Shown here in pieces: positions 25,534 to 33,717 of a DNA stretch of 34,008 nucleotides. A program made the translations under genes and the position numbers. The stretch is from Candidatus Solincola daggyaiensis (GTDB taxonomy: Bacteria; Actinomycetota; Geothermincolia; Geothermincolales; RBG-13-55-18). The notes beneath the pieces were generated by a model that worked only from the letters and a program-made list of their open reading frames with translations, did not search any database and was not told the origin of the DNA. The first letter of the stretch is position 1. Each line of letters opens with the position of its first letter. The stretch lies in NCBI GenBank assembly GCA_015711825.1, contig JACVJD010000027.1, forward strand, positions 1 through 34,008, read 5' to 3'.

Positions 25534-26319
25534 ATGGACGAAGTCCTGTTCCGGCGCGAGGGTCAGGTAGAGGTGATAACCCTCAACCGCCCGGAAAAGA
25601 TGAACGCCTTCAACTACAACATGCTATATGCGCTTATTCAGCGCTTCGAGGAGCTGCACCAGGACGATGACGCCAGGGCGGTGGTGATAACCGGCGAGGG
25701 AAGGGGTTTCTGCACCGGCGCCGACCTCACGGGAGGCGGAGCGAGGGCGGATGCCCATACGCCTATGGGGATGCGCCTATCCACCCATATCTACTCGCGC
25801 ACCATAAGGTCCATGGCGTTGATGGAGAAGCCGGTTATCGGTGCCGTCAACGGTGACGCCGCGGGAGCGGGATGTAATTTCGCGCTCGCATGCGACATCC
25901 TCATCGCCTCCGATAAGGCGCGGTTCATCCAGATCTTCGTGCGCCGCGGGCTGGTGGCCGACGCAGGTGGGACATTCTTCCTGCCACGCTTGGTGGGCCT
26001 TTCGCGCGCCAAGGAACTCATGTTCTCGGGGGAGCCGGTGGATGCGCAACGCGCCATGGAGCTGGGGTTGGTAAGCAAGGTGGTGCCGCACGAGCGGCTC
26101 ATGGAGGAGGCCATGGAGGCGGCCCGTAAGCTTGCCTCGGGTCCGACCCGAGCCATGGGGATGATCAAGCGCATGCTCAACCGCTCCTTTGAATCGGATC
26201 TGGAGACCTGCCTGGAGATGGAGGCTTCCATGCAGGGCATTGCGGTAAGCACGGCGGACGTCATGGAAGGGATCACTTCCTTCCTGCAGAAGCGCCCGCC
26301 GGAGTTCAAGGGCAATTGA
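25534..26319 (+). CDS. Enoyl-CoA hydratase/isomerase, PaaG-like
   Basis: A 261-residue crotonase-fold protein. It has the acyl-CoA oxyanion-hole segments (GRGFCTGADL; NGDAAGAGCNFALACD). The catalytic Glu pair of classical enoyl-CoA hydratase is not conserved: N stands where the first Glu lies (GCNFALA), and LVADAGGTFFLPR has Asp at the second. This is the PaaG-type pattern, so isomerisation of a ring or double bond is more likely than simple hydration. AAGGAGG ahead of ATG 25534 sets the start. The 215-base upstream spacer shows no gene. Confidence 0.9.
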   Translation: MDEVLFRREGQVEVITLNRPEKMNAFNYNMLYALIQRFEELHQDDDARAVVITGEGRGFCTGADLTGGGARADAHTPMGMRLSTHIYSRTIRSMALMEKPVIGAVNGDAAGAGCNFALACDILIASDKARFIQIFVRRGLVADAGGTFFLPRLVGLSRAKELMFSGEPVDAQRAMELGLVSKVVPHERLMEEAMEAARKLASGPTRAMGMIKRMLNRSFESDLETCLEMEASMQGIAVSTADVMEGITSFLQKRPPEFKGN

Positions 26320-26325
26320 ACAAGA

Positions 26326-26350
26326 GGTGCGGGGAATCCGCTCCCGCACC
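26326..26350 (+). terminator. Hairpin after the crotonase gene
   Basis: GGTGCGGG and CCCGCACC form a perfect 8-bp stem with a 9-base loop, 7 bases after the stop codon. No T tract follows, so it may be a weak terminator or mRNA-stabilising hairpin. Confidence 0.45.
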
Positions 26351-26504
26351 AGGAGGAGGCCTCGGTGGATAGGGAGGAAAGCCTTCGGCCGGGTGGTTGG
26401 ATAGAAGGCTGAAATCCCCTGATTGCGGTCATCGGCTCGCATAACTCGGAAGAATGCGGCTCCTAAGCGGCGAAGGAGACCGCGGTGGAGGAAAGGGGGA
26501 GATC

Positions 26505-27734
26505 ATGAAAGCGCTGACCTTCGAGTACAGCATACCGAAATACCTTCTTACCGGGGCCTTAAGCGACCGCAAGCCGCAGATCCTCACCTCGTGGGCGGCT
26601 CCGGCACAGGTAAGGGAAGTCGAGGAGCCCAAGCTCCTGGGCCCGGACTGGGTCAAGGTGAGGCCGAGGCTTGCGGGTTTCTGCGGCAGCGACCTGAGCA
26701 TCGTGAAGTGCCACGAGAGCCTGACCCTACAGCCCTTCGCGTCTTTCCCTTTCGTCATCGGCCACGAGGTATGCGGCGAGATCGCCGAAAAAGGGGACGA
26801 GGTGGAGGGGTTCGAGGTCGGGGACAGGGTGACGGTGATGCCCGCCCTGGGCTGCCTGCAGCGTCGTATTAAACCGCCCTGCCGTGTTTGTGCCGACGGC
26901 AGCCACGGACTATGCGAGAACTGGACGGAGGGGGAGCTCGCAGCGGGCATGTTCGTGGGCAACACCGCGGGGGTGCCGGGGTTCATCAGCGAGATGGGGG
27001 TGGCACACGCCGCGCAACTCTACCGCGTGCCGGAAGGGGTTAGCGACGAGAACGCCGTGCTCACGGAGCCCTTCGCGGTTTCTCTGCACATGGTTCTGGG
27101 AAACCGCCTGCGCTCGGGAGAGACGGTCATGGTCATCGGCCATGGCGTGATGGGGCTTTGCACCATTGCGGCGTTGAAAGCCCTGTATCCGGACGTGCGC
27201 ATCCTGGGGGTGGAGGTTGACCCCTTCCATAGCGAGGTCGCAAAAAGCATGGGAGTGGAGGAGGTGCTTCGCCCGGGCGGAAAGGGCTTCTACAAGCGGG
27301 TGGCGGAGCTAACCGGCGCGAAGATGTACACCCCGCTGCTCGCAAAGCCCATCCTCATAGGCGGGGTGGACCGTGTCTTCGATGCCGTGGGGTCCACGCA
27401 GACCCTGGATTTTTCCCTGCGCGTTCTTGCTCATGCCGGGACCTACAATCTCTTGGGTATCAGCCCGGTGAAGAAGGTGGATTGGACGCCGGTTTGGCTG
27501 AAGGAGCTCACGCTGCGCGGTATCTACGTGTATGGGCAAGAGGAACACGAAGGCCAAAGGATGCACGCGTTCGAGCTGGCGTTGCGATTGTTCGCGCAGG
27601 GGAAGGTGGACCTGTCTCATCTCATAACCCACCGCTTCACCCTCGATGAATGGCCGAAGGCGCTTGATACCGCCCTGAACAAGAGCCGCGAAAAAGCCAT
27701 CAAGATCGTTTTCGCGCTGGACAAGGAGATATGA
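26505..27734 (+). CDS. Zinc-dependent alcohol dehydrogenase family protein
   Basis: A 409-residue medium-chain dehydrogenase. Catalytic-zinc ligands are seen in GFCGSD and GHEVCGE, structural-zinc cysteines in CRVCADGSHGLC plus an earlier Cys, and the cofactor motif in VIGHGVMGLCTIAAL. It is longer than typical (about 350) because of the N-terminal extension (KALTFEYSIPKYLLTGALSD) and a segment near residue 270. It would oxidise an alcohol or hydroxyacyl-type substrate with NAD(P). ATG 26505 follows an AAAGGGGGAG site. The stop overlaps the next start in ATGA, so it is translationally coupled to the HAD gene. Confidence 0.9.
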   Translation: MKALTFEYSIPKYLLTGALSDRKPQILTSWAAPAQVREVEEPKLLGPDWVKVRPRLAGFCGSDLSIVKCHESLTLQPFASFPFVIGHEVCGEIAEKGDEVEGFEVGDRVTVMPALGCLQRRIKPPCRVCADGSHGLCENWTEGELAAGMFVGNTAGVPGFISEMGVAHAAQLYRVPEGVSDENAVLTEPFAVSLHMVLGNRLRSGETVMVIGHGVMGLCTIAALKALYPDVRILGVEVDPFHSEVAKSMGVEEVLRPGGKGFYKRVAELTGAKMYTPLLAKPILIGGVDRVFDAVGSTQTLDFSLRVLAHAGTYNLLGISPVKKVDWTPVWLKELTLRGIYVYGQEEHEGQRMHAFELALRLFAQGKVDLSHLITHRFTLDEWPKALDTALNKSREKAIKIVFALDKEI

Positions 27735-28450
27735 TGACGTCGTCGCAACCCATAGCCTTTTTCGACCTGGATCACACTCTCCTGGACGGCGCCAACGGGA
27801 ATCTGGTGGTCATGTATATGGTGAAAAAACGGCTGCTGGGAATGGAGGCGATATGGAAAGCGGTGAAGTTCACCGCGCTCTACCGCCTCAACAGGCTCCC
27901 GCGCGAAGAGGTGTATCGCTGGACCTTCCAGGAATGCGGGAAATATCCCATCCATGAGCTGGTACGCATGCTGGATGAAGCCTATGAAGCCTGCGTGATG
28001 CCTCGCCTCTATCGCGAAGGCGCGGACTGCATAGCCAGCCACAGGGAGCGCGGTCACCGAACCGTTATCGCCACCGCCGCGGGAGAATACATGTGCGAGA
28101 AAGTGAGGGTGCAGCTGGGGGCGGACGATAAAATAGCGGCCAAGGCGCCGGTGAGGAACGGTTACCTCACCGACGAGCTGGAGCGACCGCTTCCCTATGG
28201 CGAGGGCAAAGCCGAACTCGCACGTGCTTATGCGTCTGCCCATGGCGTCGATCTCGACGCATGCTATTTCTATTCCGACAGCGTCGCCGACCTGCCGTTG
28301 CTCAGGGCGGTAGGGCATCCGGTGGCCGTGAACCCTCAAAGGGGATTGAGGAGGATCGCATCGGCGGAAGGTTGGACGATGCTGAACTGGAGGGAGCACG
28401 CGTGTTTCGCCGAGCCCAGCATCGCGGTCGAGCTTTCCTTCGAGGTGTAA
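27731..28450 (+). CDS. HAD-superfamily IB phosphatase
   Basis: A 239-residue HAD hydrolase related to SerB-type phosphatases. Motif I is FFDLDHTLLDG (nucleophile D and the second D), motif II is the VIATAA stretch, motif III lysine is in EGKAEL and motif IV is YSDSVADLPLL. A helical cap lies between motifs I and II (about 25-95). Actinobacterial relatives are annotated as phosphoserine-phosphatase-like or lipid-linked, without proven substrate. It overlaps the dehydrogenase gene by four bases. Confidence 0.9.
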   Translation: MMTSSQPIAFFDLDHTLLDGANGNLVVMYMVKKRLLGMEAIWKAVKFTALYRLNRLPREEVYRWTFQECGKYPIHELVRMLDEAYEACVMPRLYREGADCIASHRERGHRTVIATAAGEYMCEKVRVQLGADDKIAAKAPVRNGYLTDELERPLPYGEGKAELARAYASAHGVDLDACYFYSDSVADLPLLRAVGHPVAVNPQRGLRRIASAEGWTMLNWREHACFAEPSIAVELSFEV

Positions 28451-28575
28451 TGGTTGCCCTGGTGCGAAAAGAGCGTCGGCCCCGACTCTGGCCATAAACA
28501 GTTGCTGCGCTTCGTGTGCGATTGGGTTATCATGTTTAAGGCGTCCAGGGAGGGGGCGATGGTAGGAGGATGCCG

Positions 28576-28749
28576 ATGAAGACAAGCCGTCATTCCTTTC
28601 GAATTTTTGCTGCCTCGAAAACGGTTCCCTTTCTTCTTGGCGTGTTACTGGGAGCGGCATGGGCCCTGCGCCTCGACGAGGAACAGCAAAGACGACTGAA
28701 AAAGAACCTTTTCGAGCTGCGGGAAATGCCGTTCCGGGTGTTTATATAA
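28576..28749 (+). CDS. Small single-pass membrane protein, 57 residues
   Basis: An unrecognised small gene: AGGAGG (28564-28569) sits six bases before ATG 28576. The product has a basic N-terminus (MKTSRHSFR), one hydrophobic segment (VPFLLGVLLGAAWAL, about 17-31) and a charged amphipathic C-terminal helix (LDEEQQRRLKKNLFELREM). Its TAA overlaps the ribosome site of the next gene (AAGGGG at 28748-28753), indicating coupling to the FAD oxidoreductase. It may anchor or accompany that enzyme at the membrane; this is inference. An ATG six bases upstream (28570) would add two residues. Confidence 0.6.
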   Translation: MKTSRHSFRIFAASKTVPFLLGVLLGAAWALRLDEEQQRRLKKNLFELREMPFRVFI

Positions 28750-28761
28750 GGGGTGGCGAAA

Positions 28762-30309
28762 ATGACTTACGATTACGACACCATCATCATAGGCGCGGGC
28801 GTAGGGGGCCTGACCGCCGCTTCGCTGCTGGCCAAGGAGGGGCTTAAGGTCCTGGTGCTCGAGAGGCTGGACCGTGTGGGAGGATGTTGCTCGAATTACG
28901 ACGTCAACGGCTTCAAACCCGAGGTGGGTGCGGTGTTCGTCATCGGGCATGAACTCTATTACAAGCTCTTCGAGCTGCTTAACCTGCGCTTGGAGGATTA
29001 CCTGCAGTGGGACCTCATAGACCCGGTATACCAGGTCTATTTCGAGGACGGCAGCGATGTCGCCCTGCCCAGGGACGTTGACGAGATGGCCAAGGTGGTA
29101 AAGCAGATGGCCCCCCAGGACGTGGACGGGTACTACCGCTACTGCCGGGACATGGGGAAGATCCAAAACCTGCTTACCGCCGTCACCGCCAACCCCATGC
29201 CGGGGATAAGGGATATCACCAGGCTCTCCAAGCTCGCGAAACTGGTGATGACGAAAGAGCTCATCCCCGCCATTCCCGTAAACCTCAAGATGGGTTTGAA
29301 CAACTTGGAAAATCTTGTAAAGAGATATTTCTCCCATCCCTATGTGCAGTTGATCTTCGGCTGGGAGAACCTCTACGCGGGCCTTCCCGCCCACCGCTGC
29401 ATGGGCCTTTTCGCCATGATCACCTACATGGGCCACATGGGTTATTACTACCCAAAGGGAGGAATGATCTCCATCCCCAGGGCCCTGGCGCGCATCGCGC
29501 AGGATTTCGGAGCAGAGCTGCGCCTACAAGCGGAGGTGGACAGCATAGCCTTGCAGGGGAGGGAGGCAAGGGGCGTGAGGCTCTCCGACGGCGAGGTGCT
29601 CAACGCAAAATCCGTGATCTCCAACACCCATTCCCGGTTCACCTACTTCAACCTCCTCAAAGACGCTGACCTTCCGGGTTGGGTGAGGCGCACCGTGCGC
29701 CGGCAGCCATGTTCCATACCCGCTCCCATGTTCTACGTCGGGCTCTCCGAGAGGCTGGACAGCGTCAAGGCCCACATGTCTTTGGTGGCGCAGAAAAGGG
29801 AGAGGGTGGACAACATCTGGACGGACTTCTACGACCGCGGGCTGCTCTACCGCGCCAGGGACGGTGTATACCTGGTCATCGACAACACTTTCGACGACCC
29901 CAACATGGCGCCGCCGGGAAAGCAGGTTCTCTACACCATTTATATCGCTCCCTACAAGTTGAAGTACGATAACTGGGACGAGATCGCGGATGAATGGGCA
30001 TGGGAGTGCATCGATTACCTTGATGAGCGATGCTTCCCAGGCCTGCGAGGGCGCGTGGAGTGGATGGACTCCGTTCCCCCCACCGAGCTGGAGCGAAGGC
30101 TCAACGTAGCCGAGGGAGCCTTCTTCGGCATCGAGATGAGCCTACCGAACATGGGCCCCTTCCGCCCCAATTACCGCTCGCGCTTGATCGACCGCCTATA
30201 TCAGGCCGGACAGAGCACCAACCCGGGGCTGGGAGTGCCGGGCGCGATGATCTCGGGGATGGCCGTGGCGAGCCTGCTGCTCAACGACTGGCCCAGAACG
30301 CTGGCCTAG
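28762..30309 (+). CDS. FAD-dependent oxidoreductase, CrtI/phytoene desaturase-like
   Basis: A 515-residue flavoprotein. The N-terminal FAD dinucleotide-binding motif DTIIIGAGVGGLTAASLLAKEG is followed by ERLDRVGGCC. The C-terminal AGQSTNPGLGVPGAMISGMAVA is the second FAD-contacting motif shared by carotenoid desaturases and retinol saturases. Such enzymes desaturate, saturate or isomerise polyene chains. No other carotenoid-synthesis gene is in the window, so the substrate may be another isoprenoid or a hydrophobic acyl compound. ATG 28762 is preferred over GTG 28753, which lies inside the ribosome site. Confidence 0.88.
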   Translation: MTYDYDTIIIGAGVGGLTAASLLAKEGLKVLVLERLDRVGGCCSNYDVNGFKPEVGAVFVIGHELYYKLFELLNLRLEDYLQWDLIDPVYQVYFEDGSDVALPRDVDEMAKVVKQMAPQDVDGYYRYCRDMGKIQNLLTAVTANPMPGIRDITRLSKLAKLVMTKELIPAIPVNLKMGLNNLENLVKRYFSHPYVQLIFGWENLYAGLPAHRCMGLFAMITYMGHMGYYYPKGGMISIPRALARIAQDFGAELRLQAEVDSIALQGREARGVRLSDGEVLNAKSVISNTHSRFTYFNLLKDADLPGWVRRTVRRQPCSIPAPMFYVGLSERLDSVKAHMSLVAQKRERVDNIWTDFYDRGLLYRARDGVYLVIDNTFDDPNMAPPGKQVLYTIYIAPYKLKYDNWDEIADEWAWECIDYLDERCFPGLRGRVEWMDSVPPTELERRLNVAEGAFFGIEMSLPNMGPFRPNYRSRLIDRLYQAGQSTNPGLGVPGAMISGMAVASLLLNDWPRTLA

Positions 30310-30422
30310 GCGAGCGCAAGGATGAAGGGCTGTTTCAAGGGCTCCAGGAAACCGCTCCGGAGGAATCGCGACGCTGCTCCGCCTTGTCAATCGTGAGGCG
30401 TGAAACGGGAAGGTGAAAGCGT

Positions 30423-30463
30423 TTGACATAACCGTAAAAGGAAACTATTGTAATGACATGTCA
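30423..30463 (+). promoter_or_regulatory. Strong promoter with palindromic operator at the TetR gene
   Basis: TTGACA (30423-30428) and TATTGT (30446-30451) are separated by exactly 17 bases. The expected transcription start, about 30458, coincides with the ATG, so the mRNA is probably leaderless. A perfect palindrome, TGACATGTCA (30454-30463), covers the start site and is a good candidate for an autoregulatory operator. Confidence 0.6.
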
Positions 30464-31123
30464 GTACCAAAAAAGAGGATGCCCGCCGTCGAGAGGCGTG
30501 AACATATTCTAAAGGCAGCAGCGGAGGTGTTCGCGCGCAAGGGCTATCGTATGGCTTCTGTCTCCGATATCGTGGAGACGGCTAAGGTCGGCAGGGGCAC
30601 TTTTTACCTGTACTTCGAATCCAAGCGCCATATTTTCCTTGAGCTTATAGAGGAGTTCTTTCAGGGGTATGCCGTGCTCCTGGAGGAAAACCACCTCCAC
30701 CTGAAAGAGGCCTTCGGCAGAGGCGGAGCGGTGTTGCAGGCATGGCGGGACAACATGATGCGTGTGTTCAACTACCATCGCCACAACCCCCATCTCACCG
30801 ACATAGTCTACCGCGAAGCGCTGGGAAGGGACGAGGATTTCTCGGAGCGGGTGGAGGTGCTCTCGCGCTTCGCGCGTGAGAAGCTGGTAGAGGAATTCCG
30901 CATGATGCGCGAACGTGGAATGATGCGGGATTGCGACGTGGGGATGGTGACCTCCATCGTCATGGGCTCCACCGTTTACCTGGTCATGGAGCACCTCCAG
31001 AACGGGGGCGATGTGGACGTGGATAGGCTGACGGATATGATCGTGGAATATCATATCAGGGCCCTCATCCCCGACGAAGGGGATGTGAGAAGGGCCTTGC
31101 GCAGCGCCCTGGGCAGGGCATGA
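30458..31123 (+). CDS. TetR-family transcriptional regulator
   Basis: A 221-residue regulator. The N-terminal helix-turn-helix reads RREHILKAAAEVFARKGYRMASVSDIVETAKVGRGTFYLYFESKRHIF in overall pattern (about 10-58), typical of TetR; the C-terminal half is a helical ligand domain. The start is placed at ATG 30458, because the GTG at 30413 lies upstream of a strong promoter with a leaderless start at 30458. Lying between the flavoprotein and the acyl-CoA dehydrogenases, it is the likely local repressor, perhaps sensing an acyl-CoA, as FadR-type TetR proteins do. Confidence 0.92.
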   Translation: MSVPKKRMPAVERREHILKAAAEVFARKGYRMASVSDIVETAKVGRGTFYLYFESKRHIFLELIEEFFQGYAVLLEENHLHLKEAFGRGGAVLQAWRDNMMRVFNYHRHNPHLTDIVYREALGRDEDFSERVEVLSRFAREKLVEEFRMMRERGMMRDCDVGMVTSIVMGSTVYLVMEHLQNGGDVDVDRLTDMIVEYHIRALIPDEGDVRRALRSALGRA

Positions 31124-31295
31124 GATCAGGCGAAGAGGCGGCAGCGGAAAGACGATTGGCGTGACGGGCCTCTTGGAAGAGCAGGAAGGAAGGGCGCATC
31201 GCTGCCCTTGAGCCGAAAGGAGGGACGCAGAGAGCCGGAAAGCAACCAGGTCCCATGTAAAGTCAGAAGCGAGATGAGAGCAAGGGGTGAAGTCT

Positions 31296-32405
31296 ATGGT
31301 TTCCTTCGAGCTTAGCGATGAACAGAAGATGGTCCAGGAGACCGTCAACTCCTTCGCAGCGGATCAGATGGAGCCGATCATGAGGGAGTGTGATGAGCAG
31401 AACGCCATCCCGGAGGATGTGATCGCCAAGGGGTGGGAGTTGGGGCTGCTGGGCGGATGTATTCCCGAAGAGTATGAGGGCTTCGGGGAAGAGCTTTCCA
31501 CCGTTACCGGGCTTATAGCCCTGGAGGAGCTGGCCTGGGGCGATCTCTCCATGGCCCTGCACCTCATGGCGCCCTCGGTGCTGGCCATCTCCGTTCTTGA
31601 CCAGGGCACCGAGGAGCAGAAGAAGCAGATCCTCCCCGCTTTCTGTGGCGAAGAGTTCAAGGCGGCATCGAGCGCCCTGGTGGAGCCGTACTATAACTTT
31701 TGCCCCTCCGCGCTACGCACCACCGCCGTTAACGATGGGGACGAGTACGTCATCAACGGCAAAAAATGCCTGGTCCCCTTGGCGCAGGAATCCGAGAACA
31801 TGCTGGTTTTCGCGGCCACGGCGCCAGGGATGGGTTTTGCGGGCGTGGACGCGTTCATCGTTCCCGTTTCCACCAAGGGCGTAAAGATAGGAGAGCGCGA
31901 GAAGAACATGGGGATCAAGGCCCTATCCACATATTCGGTGACCTTCAAGGACTGCCGCGTGCCCGCCACAGCGCGCTTGGGCGGAGAGGCGGGGTGCGAT
32001 TTCCTCCGCCTGCTATCGCGCTCGCGGCTGGCGCTGGCGGCTCTTGCGGTGGGGATGAGCCGCAGGGCGCTGGAGCATTCGCGCGACTACGCCACCCAGA
32101 GGATCGCCTTCGGGGAGCCCATCGCTTCACGCCAGGCCATCGCCTTCATGATCGCGGAGATGGCCATCGAGGTGGACGCCACCAGGCTTCTGGCCTGGGA
32201 GGCGGCATGGCGCTGCGACCGCAATATCGATTTCGAAAAGGAGGCCGCGCTGGCCAAGAACTACGCTGCGGACATGGCGATGATGGTTTGCGACCGAGGG
32301 GTGCAGATAATGGGCGGCCATGGATATGTAAGGGACAATCCCGTCGAGCTCTGGTTCCGCAACGCGCGCGGATTCGCCGCCTTCGAGGGCTTCGTGATGG
32401 TATAG
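31296..32405 (+). CDS. Atypical acyl-CoA dehydrogenase family protein
   Basis: A 369-residue member of the acyl-CoA dehydrogenase fold: N-terminal helical domain, central beta domain and C-terminal helical domain (RIAFGEPIASRQAIAFMIAE; GVQIMGGHGYVRDNPVE). It departs from the norm in two places. The usual TEPxAGSD substrate/FAD loop is ALVEPYYNFCPS (about 128-138). The chain ends five residues after the Glu at 364 (AFEGFVMV), where family members normally continue with a TxQIxR-like stretch of about 15-20 residues. The Glu sits at the catalytic-base position. An AAGGGG site eight bases before ATG 31296 sets the start. It is paired with the next gene after a 10-base gap. Confidence 0.88.
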   Translation: MVSFELSDEQKMVQETVNSFAADQMEPIMRECDEQNAIPEDVIAKGWELGLLGGCIPEEYEGFGEELSTVTGLIALEELAWGDLSMALHLMAPSVLAISVLDQGTEEQKKQILPAFCGEEFKAASSALVEPYYNFCPSALRTTAVNDGDEYVINGKKCLVPLAQESENMLVFAATAPGMGFAGVDAFIVPVSTKGVKIGEREKNMGIKALSTYSVTFKDCRVPATARLGGEAGCDFLRLLSRSRLALAALAVGMSRRALEHSRDYATQRIAFGEPIASRQAIAFMIAEMAIEVDATRLLAWEAAWRCDRNIDFEKEAALAKNYAADMAMMVCDRGVQIMGGHGYVRDNPVELWFRNARGFAAFEGFVMV

Positions 32406-32415
32406 GAGGTGGAAG

Positions 32416-33666
32416 ATGATCGACTTTGAACTCTCCCCGCGCATCAAGGCCACCAAGAACATGATCCACATGTTCGCGGAAAGCGCCGTGAGGCCCCTCG
32501 CCCGTCAGTATGACGAGCAGGAGCACGAGAAGCCCTGGGATTTGCTGAACATGGTGCAGAAGGTCATGGGCGGAGGCATCGCCGGCGCCTTCGGAACCGA
32601 TAAAAAGGAGGACAAGGGGGAAGAAGAGCCCAAGGAGAAGAAGCCCAAGGAGACCAATCTCGCCGGCGCGGTGACGGTGGAGGAGATCTTCTGGGGGGAC
32701 GCGGGCATAGCCCTCTCCTTCCCCGGGCCGGGGCTGGGCGGCGCCGCGGTGCAGGCCAGCGGAACCCCGGAACAGAAGGAGAAGTTCCTGGCCCGCTTCG
32801 CGGGGGATAAGCCGGTGTGGGGAGCCATGGCCATTACCGAGCCCGAGGCGGGTTCCGACACCGCCAACATCAAGACCACCGCCGTGCTGGATGGAGACGA
32901 ATGGGTCCTCAACGGGGAAAAGATCTTCGTCACCTCAGGAAAGAGCGCCCTGGAGGACTCCGAGGGCTTCGTAGTGGTCTGGGCCACCGTGGACAAGAGC
33001 GCGGGTCGCGCGGGCATAAAGCCCTTCATCGTGGAGCATGGGACCCCGGGAATGCAGATAACCAAGATAGAGGACAAGATGGGCATCCGCTGTTCCGACA
33101 CCGTCTCCATCTCCTTCATGGACTGCCGTATCCCCAAGGAGAACATCCTCGGCAGCCCGGAGGTGGTGGACAAGACCAAGACCGAGGGCTTCAAGAAGGT
33201 CATGGCCACCTTCGACGCCACCCGCCCCCTGGTGGCCGCAATGGCCATCGGGGTGGGCCAGGCGGCCCTCGATTTTCTGCGTGAATACCTCACCGAGGAA
33301 GGGGTGGAGCTGCGCTACGGCATCAATCCCCACCGCATGACCTCCCTGGAGAGGGACATCATGCAGATGGAAGCCGATCTCAAGGCCGCGCGCCTGCTCA
33401 CCTGGAGGGCGCTGTGGATGCTGGACAACGGGCTCCGAAACGACCTGCAGGCCTCCATGGCCAAGGCCAAGGCGGGGCTGGCGGTAACCCGCATCACCCA
33501 GAAGGCGGTGGAGATCATGGGGCCGCTGGGCTATTCCCGCGAGCTGCTGCTGGAGAAGTGGATGCGGGATTCCAAGATCAACGACATCTTCGAGGGCACC
33601 GGCCAGATACAGCTGCTGGTGACCGCCAGGCGCATCCTGGGCTTCAGCCGCGAGCAGCTGAAGTGA
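32416..33666 (+). CDS. Acyl-CoA dehydrogenase with charged linker
   Basis: A 416-residue acyl-CoA dehydrogenase. The family loop AITEPEAGSD (139-148), the flavin-contacting FVTSG, and the catalytic Glu at about 393 in IFEGTGQIQ are all present. An unusual lysine/glutamate-rich low-complexity insertion lies at about 62-80 within the N-terminal helical domain. With the preceding atypical dehydrogenase it may form a heteromer, as in the alpha2-beta2 FadE pairs of actinobacterial steroid degradation. AGGAGG precedes the ATG. It is the last gene of the cluster. Confidence 0.93.
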   Translation: MIDFELSPRIKATKNMIHMFAESAVRPLARQYDEQEHEKPWDLLNMVQKVMGGGIAGAFGTDKKEDKGEEEPKEKKPKETNLAGAVTVEEIFWGDAGIALSFPGPGLGGAAVQASGTPEQKEKFLARFAGDKPVWGAMAITEPEAGSDTANIKTTAVLDGDEWVLNGEKIFVTSGKSALEDSEGFVVVWATVDKSAGRAGIKPFIVEHGTPGMQITKIEDKMGIRCSDTVSISFMDCRIPKENILGSPEVVDKTKTEGFKKVMATFDATRPLVAAMAIGVGQAALDFLREYLTEEGVELRYGINPHRMTSLERDIMQMEADLKAARLLTWRALWMLDNGLRNDLQASMAKAKAGLAVTRITQKAVEIMGPLGYSRELLLEKWMRDSKINDIFEGTGQIQLLVTARRILGFSREQLK

Positions 33667-33687
33667 CGGCGGCGGTCAACGTCGTTT

Positions 33688-33717
33688 ATGCGCCCCCCGC
33701 AAGGGGGGCGCATTATT
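33688..33717 (+). terminator. Rho-independent terminator of the acyl-CoA cluster
   Basis: A perfect 11-bp stem (ATGCGCCCCCC/GGGGGGCGCAT) closed by a GCAA tetraloop of the GNRA type, followed by TATT. It begins 22 bases after the last stop codon. Confidence 0.85.
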
